From: Halomonas getboli
GTDB taxonomy: Bacteria; Pseudomonadota; Gammaproteobacteria; Pseudomonadales; Halomonadaceae
Direction: 5' to 3'
Assembly (NCBI RefSeq): GCF_023094245.1
Contig: NZ_JALMEW010000003.1
Location: forward strand, 310,001-374,000
DNA: 64,000 bases
The notes below the pieces were generated by a model. The model ran no database searches, was not told the DNA's origin, and saw nothing but the letters and a program-made list of their open reading frames with translations. A program made the position numbers and the translations under genes. Positions 59,475 to 64,000 of the stretch are shown here, in pieces. The first letter of the stretch is position 1. Each line of letters starts with the position of its first letter.

Positions 59475-61046
59475 CTAGTCGGACGAGGTGGCGATGAAGG
59501 CGTTCCAGCGCTCGGCGGGCACCAGGAAGTAAGTGCGTCCCCGGTAGGGCTGATGGAAGGCCGCCAGGGCCTCGCGGCGCGGCGAGGTGGTGCGTCGCGA
59601 GGCGATCAGGTAGCCCCCTGGATGGGCGCGGGCCCAGTCGGCCAGCGCTTGGTCGTGCTCGAATACCGCCAGGTCGGTGCTCAGGCGACCCAGGAAGCGG
59701 AACTGGTCCTGATAGTCGCCGTCATAGGCCAGCGGCGCGGCCTGATGCTCCAGTCCGGCCAGCCGCTCGGCCATCGGCGACAGGTCGTAGTGACGCTGCA
59801 GGGTCGGCGACAGCAGCCACAGCAGGGCGAGCAGCGCCGCGGGCCAGGCCAGCACCAGCACCGCGCGCCGGGGCCGCCGGAACAGCCAGGCGGCGAGCCC
59901 CAGCGGCAGCAGGGCGCCGAGGCGCGTCCAGCCGGACAGCGGTTCGGCGGGCAGGGTGCGGGCGGCGAGCTCGGGCAGCGCCAGCATCAGCCCGGCGACC
60001 CCGGCCAGCAGCGCGATGAGGTACCAGGGGCGACCAGGCGGGCGCGCGACCAGACGTTCGGTGAGCCACAGGGCCAGGAAGGGCAGCGTCGGCATCAGGT
60101 AGTGGATCTGCTTGCCGCTGATCAGGCTCAGCAGCAGCAGTGGCGGCAGCACGCCCCAGGCGGCGAAGCGCTGCAGGGGCGTGGCCAGCCAGGGGCGCTG
60201 CCGACTCCACAGCGCGACCCAGGGCAGGCCCGCGGCGAGCAGCACCGGCAGATACCAGTACCAGGGGCGGGCGTGGTCGAAGGCGTCGACCAGCCGCCCC
60301 GTGGCCTGATGCCAGAGGATGGCGCCGGCATAGTCCGAGCCGCCGACCCAGGCCGCCGGCAGCGCCCAGGCCAGGCCGATCAGCGCGCCCAGCAGGCTCG
60401 CTGCCAGCACGCCGCGGTAGGCGGCGGCCGTCGTCGGGCCTGCTGCCGGCCGCCAGCAGCGCAGGCCGAGCGCCAGCGGCAGCCAGTAGAGATACACCAC
60501 CGGACCCTTGGCCAGCACCCCGAGGCCCAGGCCCAGCCCGGCCAGCCATAGCGCCCGGCGGTGCCCGCCGGTGAGATGGCGCACCAGGCCGTCGACGGCC
60601 AGCAGCAGGCAGGTGGTGAGCAGGATGTCGAACATGCTCAGCGGCAGGTAGAGCCACCACAGGGTGGTGCCGAACAGCACCAGCGGCGCCCACCGGGCCG
60701 TGGCGCGAGCGTCCGGGGCCAGCCGCCGCACGATGTCGGCCAGCAGCCAGAAGGCCCCGAGCCCCACCAGCGGAATCATCAGCCGAGAGACGAGCGTCGA
60801 GGTGCCGAACAGGGCCCAGCCGAGCTGGATCAGCCAGAACAGCAGCGGCGGCTTGTGGGCGTAGGGCTCGCCGTTGAGCAGCGGCACCAGCAGCGAGTGG
60901 TGCTGCCACATCTCCCAGGCCACCGACAGGTAGCGGGTCTCGTCGATGGGCATCAGCGGCAGCGCGCCGACCCGGATCAGCAGGCTGGCGGCCCCCAGCA
61001 GGGCCGCCAGCGCGGTCCCGCCAAAGAGTGTCATGCAGGGGCGCAT
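59475..61046 (-). CDS. ArnT-like glycosyltransferase (GT83), copy 1
   Basis: This 523-residue membrane protein has about eleven to thirteen helices and a C-terminal periplasmic domain. The first periplasmic loop has the catalytic motif MPIDETRYLSVAWEMW, typical of ArnT (DETRY). ArnT moves 4-amino-arabinose from undecaprenyl phosphate to lipid A; relatives move other sugars. The start at 61046 is close to the stop of the preceding gene (10 bp). It is the last gene of a four-gene leftward operon. The other Arn enzymes are not in the window, so the sugar may differ from aminoarabinose. Confidence 0.85.
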   Translation of the reverse strand: MRPCMTLFGGTALAALLGAASLLIRVGALPLMPIDETRYLSVAWEMWQHHSLLVPLLNGEPYAHKPPLLFWLIQLGWALFGTSTLVSRLMIPLVGLGAFWLLADIVRRLAPDARATARWAPLVLFGTTLWWLYLPLSMFDILLTTCLLLAVDGLVRHLTGGHRRALWLAGLGLGLGVLAKGPVVYLYWLPLALGLRCWRPAAGPTTAAAYRGVLAASLLGALIGLAWALPAAWVGGSDYAGAILWHQATGRLVDAFDHARPWYWYLPVLLAAGLPWVALWSRQRPWLATPLQRFAAWGVLPPLLLLSLISGKQIHYLMPTLPFLALWLTERLVARPPGRPWYLIALLAGVAGLMLALPELAARTLPAEPLSGWTRLGALLPLGLAAWLFRRPRRAVLVLAWPAALLALLWLLSPTLQRHYDLSPMAERLAGLEHQAAPLAYDGDYQDQFRFLGRLSTDLAVFEHDQALADWARAHPGGYLIASRRTTSPRREALAAFHQPYRGRTYFLVPAERWNAFIATSSD

Positions 61047-61056
61047 GGCGGGCTCG

Positions 61057-62772
61057 CTAGTCGTTCGTCCGGGGCAGGGTGGTGGGCGCCACGAAGAGCG
61101 GCGCGGCCTGGGCATCGCCCTGGCAGGCGGTGAAGGCCGTGCCGGGGATCAGCCACCAGGCTTCGCTGTTCTGCACGCCCATGTCGCGGGCCTGGGCGAG
61201 GTCGGCGCAGGCGATGGCCTCGTCGCGGTGCTGGGGCACCAGCATCCAGCGCTCGTCCGGGGCCGCGTTGAGCCAGGCGAAGGCGCGGGCGAACTGCTCG
61301 GCGTCCGGGGTGTGATAGCCGAAGTGGACCATCGGCTGACGCGCCTGGAGCAGGAACTCCTCGTCGAAGTCGGGCATCGCCAGCCAGGCGTCGGGGCCGG
61401 TCTGCGCCACGGCCGCGGCCATGAAGTCGCGGGGCGAACGGGCGTGATCCATCAGCGCGTAGCCCCAGGTCGACCAGCTCAGCCAGAACACCGCCAGCCA
61501 GGCCGAGAGCGTCACCAGACCGCGACGCGGGCGGCCCCAGGCCAGCAGCCCCAGGGCGGTGAGTCCGAGCAGGCTCCACCAGGCCCAGGGCACGACGCCG
61601 TGCTTCTCGGCGAGATCGGCCAAGGCCGGCAGCCCCAGGGCGCCGAGCACCCCGGCGGCGAGGAAGACGACGCCGAACAGCGCCAGCACGGCGCTGCCCA
61701 GCCAGTGCAGCCGCGGCCGGCACAGCAGGCCCGCCAGCAGCGGCGCCGAGGCCAGCACCAGCAGCGGCAGGGTCGGCAGCAGATAGACCCCGCGCTTGCC
61801 CGGCGACAGCGAGAAGAAGGCGATGATCATCACCAGCCCGCCGAGGGGCAGCAGCACGCGGGCGTCCAGGCGCTTGCCGCGCCGCCACCAGGCGGGCACC
61901 AGCCAGGGCAGCGCCAGCACCATCGGCAGCCAGGCCCAGGGGATCACCTCCGCCAGGAAGTAGTACCAGGGCTTCAGGTGGTGCCAGGAGTCGGCGTAGC
62001 GCTCGCCGGTCTGCTTGAACAGGATGTTGTCGCGGTAGGCGGTCAGCAGCGGATTGTCGCTGAGACTGGTGGTGATCGCCATGGGGCCGACCCACAGCAG
62101 CACCACGCCGAGCAGCACGGCGAGTCCCAGGCCGAGGTCGCGCCAGGTGGGGCGCGTCGCCTGGCCGCGCCAGGCCAGCAGCGCCCAGAACGGCACCATC
62201 AGCAGCGGCAGGAAGCCGACGCCCTTGGTCAGCACGCCCAGGCCCATGCCGGCGCAGCCGATCAGCCACCAGCGGCGATCGGGGCCGAGCAGGGCGTGGC
62301 GCATCAGGCCGTAGGCGCCGAGGGTGATGAAGCCGGTGACCAGCATGTCGATCTGGGCGGTGCGCGCCTGCAGGCCGAACTGGAAGCACGACAGCAGCGC
62401 CAGGCCGGCCAGCCAGGCCACGCGGCGGCCGTAGAGGCGATTCGACAGGTCCATGACCAGCCCCAGGGTGCCCAGGGCGCCGAGCAGCGAGGGCAGCAGG
62501 AAGCCCAGGCGCACCGAGCCGGTGAGCTGGATGCCGGCGGCGATGGCCCACATGAAGATCGGCGGCTTGTCCGGATAGGGCTCGCCGCCGCGGAACGGAA
62601 TCCAGAACTGCCCGGTGCGGATCATCTCCAGGGCGTTGAGGGCGAAGCGCGGCTCATCGGCGGGCCAGGGGTCGCGCAGGCCTAGGCCCACGCCGAGGAA
62701 GATGGCGGCGAGGCCGAGCAGCCACCACCAGGAGAGGGACGGAAGACGGTGAAGGTAGGCGGGACGCGTCAT
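61057..62772 (-). CDS. ArnT-like glycosyltransferase (GT83), copy 2
   Basis: The protein is 571 residues with many membrane helices and the loop motif DPWPADEPRFALNALEM, the counterpart of the ArnT DETRY motif with Pro-Arg-Phe. It is paralogous to copy 1 but clearly diverged, which suggests a different acceptor or sugar. It follows the LABN gene by 28 bp and precedes copy 1 by 10 bp. Confidence 0.85.
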   Translation of the reverse strand: MTRPAYLHRLPSLSWWWLLGLAAIFLGVGLGLRDPWPADEPRFALNALEMIRTGQFWIPFRGGEPYPDKPPIFMWAIAAGIQLTGSVRLGFLLPSLLGALGTLGLVMDLSNRLYGRRVAWLAGLALLSCFQFGLQARTAQIDMLVTGFITLGAYGLMRHALLGPDRRWWLIGCAGMGLGVLTKGVGFLPLLMVPFWALLAWRGQATRPTWRDLGLGLAVLLGVVLLWVGPMAITTSLSDNPLLTAYRDNILFKQTGERYADSWHHLKPWYYFLAEVIPWAWLPMVLALPWLVPAWWRRGKRLDARVLLPLGGLVMIIAFFSLSPGKRGVYLLPTLPLLVLASAPLLAGLLCRPRLHWLGSAVLALFGVVFLAAGVLGALGLPALADLAEKHGVVPWAWWSLLGLTALGLLAWGRPRRGLVTLSAWLAVFWLSWSTWGYALMDHARSPRDFMAAAVAQTGPDAWLAMPDFDEEFLLQARQPMVHFGYHTPDAEQFARAFAWLNAAPDERWMLVPQHRDEAIACADLAQARDMGVQNSEAWWLIPGTAFTACQGDAQAAPLFVAPTTLPRTND

Positions 62773-62800
62773 GGTCGATCTCGCGTGGGGTAAGCGTGGG

Positions 62801-63082
62801 TCACTGCTGAGCCCGGCTGAGGCGGGTCTCGCGGCGGATCAGCATCAGGTTGCGGAAGTAGATGAACAGCCCCGCGCCCTGGCCGGCGATGAACACCGGG
62901 TCGCGGCGATAGATGGCGTAGGCCAGCAGGGTGACGCCGCCGGCGAGGCTGAAGAACCAGAAGGCCTTGGGCACGATGCTGCGCCGGGCACGCTCGCTGG
63001 CCAGCCACTGGACCAGGAAGCGCGCCGAGAACAGCGCCTGGCCCAGGAAGCCCACGGCCAGCCACAACCACTCGGTGTTCAT
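62801..63082 (-). CDS. LABN-domain membrane protein (lipid-A-disaccharide synthase N-terminal domain)
   Basis: The 93-residue protein has about three helices and the LABN signature EWLWLAVGFLGQALFSARFL, QWLASERARRSIVPKAFWFF. LABN-domain proteins occur with polyprenyl-phosphate glycosyltransferases and ArnT-like enzymes, where a flippase-like role for the sugar carrier has been proposed. The start at 63082 overlaps the stop of the GT2 gene by 4 bases (ATGA). The upstream extension in this frame belongs to the other gene. Confidence 0.88.
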   Translation of the reverse strand: MNTEWLWLAVGFLGQALFSARFLVQWLASERARRSIVPKAFWFFSLAGGVTLLAYAIYRRDPVFIAGQGAGLFIYFRNLMLIRRETRLSRAQQ

Positions 63083-63840
63083 GGGGTGTCTCTCTGCGTC
63101 GAGGAGGTATCGTGATGCTCGCGTTCCAGAGGCGTCAGCTCGGCCGGCAGCCGCGAGCGGTGGCTCAGCCACATCACGCCGAGGATGTCGAGCAGGCCGG
63201 CCCACAGGCGGTTGTTGAGGCCGTAGTGGGAGCGCCCGGCGCCGCGCGGGCGGTGGTTGACCGGCAGCGACACGCAGCGGCCGCCCTGGGACAGGATCAG
63301 TGCCGGCAGGAAGCGGTGCATGTGGTTGAAGTAGGGCAGGCGCAGGAAGGCCCGGCGATGGATGACCTTGAGGCCACAGCCGGTATCCGGGGTGTCGTCC
63401 TTGAGCAGGGCGCTGCGCACGCGGTTGGCCACCTTAGAGGACAGGCGCTTGAGCCAGTCGTCGCGACGGGTGGTGCGGTGCCCGGCGACCAGGGTGACGT
63501 CGCCCTGGCGGGCACGCTCGATCAGTCGCGGCAGGTCGGCGGGGTCGTTCTGGCCGTCGCCGTCGAGGGTCGCCAGCCACTCGCCGCGGGCCTGGTGAGC
63601 GGCCTGCCACACCGAGGTGCTCTGCCCGGCGCTCTCGGCATGGCGCAATGGGCGCAGCCGGTCGTCCGCGGCCGCCCGGGCTTCGAGCATCGCCCAGCTG
63701 CCGTCCCGCGAGGCGTCATCCACGACCAGCACTTCATGGTCGATGGCCGCCAGGGCGGCGGCGATTTCGTCGAGCAGTCCGGGCAGGTTGCCCGACTCGT
63801 CTCGGGCGGGAATGATCACGGAAACTAGCGGGACACTCAC
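63079..63840 (-). CDS. GT2 polyprenyl-phosphate glycosyltransferase (DPM1-like)
   Basis: The 253-residue GT-A transferase has SVIIPARDESGNLPGLLDEI, VLVVDDASRDGS and LDGDGQNDPADL with the DGD metal motif, and NRVRSALLKDDTPDTGCGLK. Relatives (ArnC, DPM1, FlmF) attach a sugar to undecaprenyl phosphate on the cytoplasmic face. There is no strong C-terminal membrane pair as in ArnC, so it is the short soluble type. It starts with GTG at 63840 with GGAGAG upstream. It is the first gene of the operon, and the LABN and GT83 genes follow. Confidence 0.88.
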   Translation of the reverse strand: MSVPLVSVIIPARDESGNLPGLLDEIAAALAAIDHEVLVVDDASRDGSWAMLEARAAADDRLRPLRHAESAGQSTSVWQAAHQARGEWLATLDGDGQNDPADLPRLIERARQGDVTLVAGHRTTRRDDWLKRLSSKVANRVRSALLKDDTPDTGCGLKVIHRRAFLRLPYFNHMHRFLPALILSQGGRCVSLPVNHRPRGAGRSHYGLNNRLWAGLLDILGVMWLSHRSRLPAELTPLEREHHDTSSTQRDTP

Positions 63841-63900
63841 TGGGGCTCACTCTCCACTGTCCAGGGCCCTTTCCACTGGCTTGGGCTCAAAGCGAATAAT

Positions 63901-63931
63901 CTTAAGGCGACTGTCTTAACCAAGCCTTAAG
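63901..63931. promoter_or_regulatory. TTAAG repeats, candidate PmrA/BasR-type box
   Basis: The + strand reads CTTAAG (63901-63906), CTTAAC (63915-63920) and CTTAAG (63926-63931). The last two are spaced by five bases, an 11-bp period, as in PmrA/BasR boxes of lipid A modification genes. It lies 60-90 bp upstream of the GT2 gene. A CATTAT sequence just to the right (63938-63943) could be a -10 element for a rightward gene outside the window. Confidence 0.55.
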
Positions 63932-64000
63932 CTTGCTTCATTATGGTGCCTGTGAAAAGCCCGCGCGAGGGAGGCAGGACGAGGACGCCGATATATCGCA

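Overview
The window reads as an ordinary chromosomal segment of a high-GC gammaproteobacterium, most likely a moderate halophile of the Halomonadaceae (Halomonas or a close relative). The basis is the protein families present, the acidic and Ala/Asp-rich secreted proteins, a second (N-type) rotary ATPase, and a set of compatible-solute, amino-acid and betaine related genes. The genus is an inference from gene content; no rRNA or tRNA gene lies in the window to anchor it. No phage, insertion sequence or CRISPR array was found.

Layout. 1-897: 3' part of a DUF2252 gene broken by one extra G. 1.1-9.4 kb: SelO, a secreted cupin, an AEC permease with a divergent LysR regulator, catalase-peroxidase KatG and methylmalonate-semialdehyde dehydrogenase MmsA. 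9.7-16.9 kb: a same-strand cluster of envelope genes (DUF3604 protein, YbaY/YscW-like lipoprotein, second DUF3604 protein, outer-membrane barrel, membrane-anchored parvulin, HupE/UreJ metal permease); this is the best candidate for an undescribed system. 17.8-21.0 kb: a TPP riboswitch controlling a sodium/solute symporter, then a dihydroxy-acid dehydratase. 22.4-30.1 kb: an APC permease, glutarate 2-hydroxylase (CsiD), L-2-hydroxyglutarate dehydrogenase (LhgO) and a TAXI-type TRAP transporter. 30.2-34.2 kb: an acidic YbaY lipoprotein, purEK, a heptanucleotide tandem array and YeiH with its LysR regulator.

35.2-42.0 kb holds a complete, tightly overlapping N-ATPase operon, atpDCQRBEFAG. Its c subunit carries both helix-2 Glu-Ser-Thr and an extra helix-1 Glu. 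It is followed by a TraX-like protein, a CadR/PbrR-type MerR regulator and an IadA-like peptidase that lacks one metal-binding His. 44.7-50.2 kb is an arginine/lysine/ornithine-type ABC transporter (two binding proteins, two permeases, one ATPase) next to succinylglutamate desuccinylase AstE, so uptake and catabolism of basic amino acids sit together.

50.4-59.5 kb contains an SMP-30 lactonase, a lipocalin, WrbA, tartrate/D-malate dehydrogenase with a LysR gene that overlaps a glycosyltransferase, a VTT-domain protein and gamma-butyrobetaine dioxygenase with its LysR regulator. 59.5-63.8 kb is a leftward operon (GT2 polyprenyl-phosphate glycosyltransferase, LABN-domain protein, two ArnT-like GT83 transferases) that probably glycosylates lipid A or another envelope lipid. 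Directly upstream of it lie three TTAAG elements with PmrA/BasR-like 11-bp spacing.
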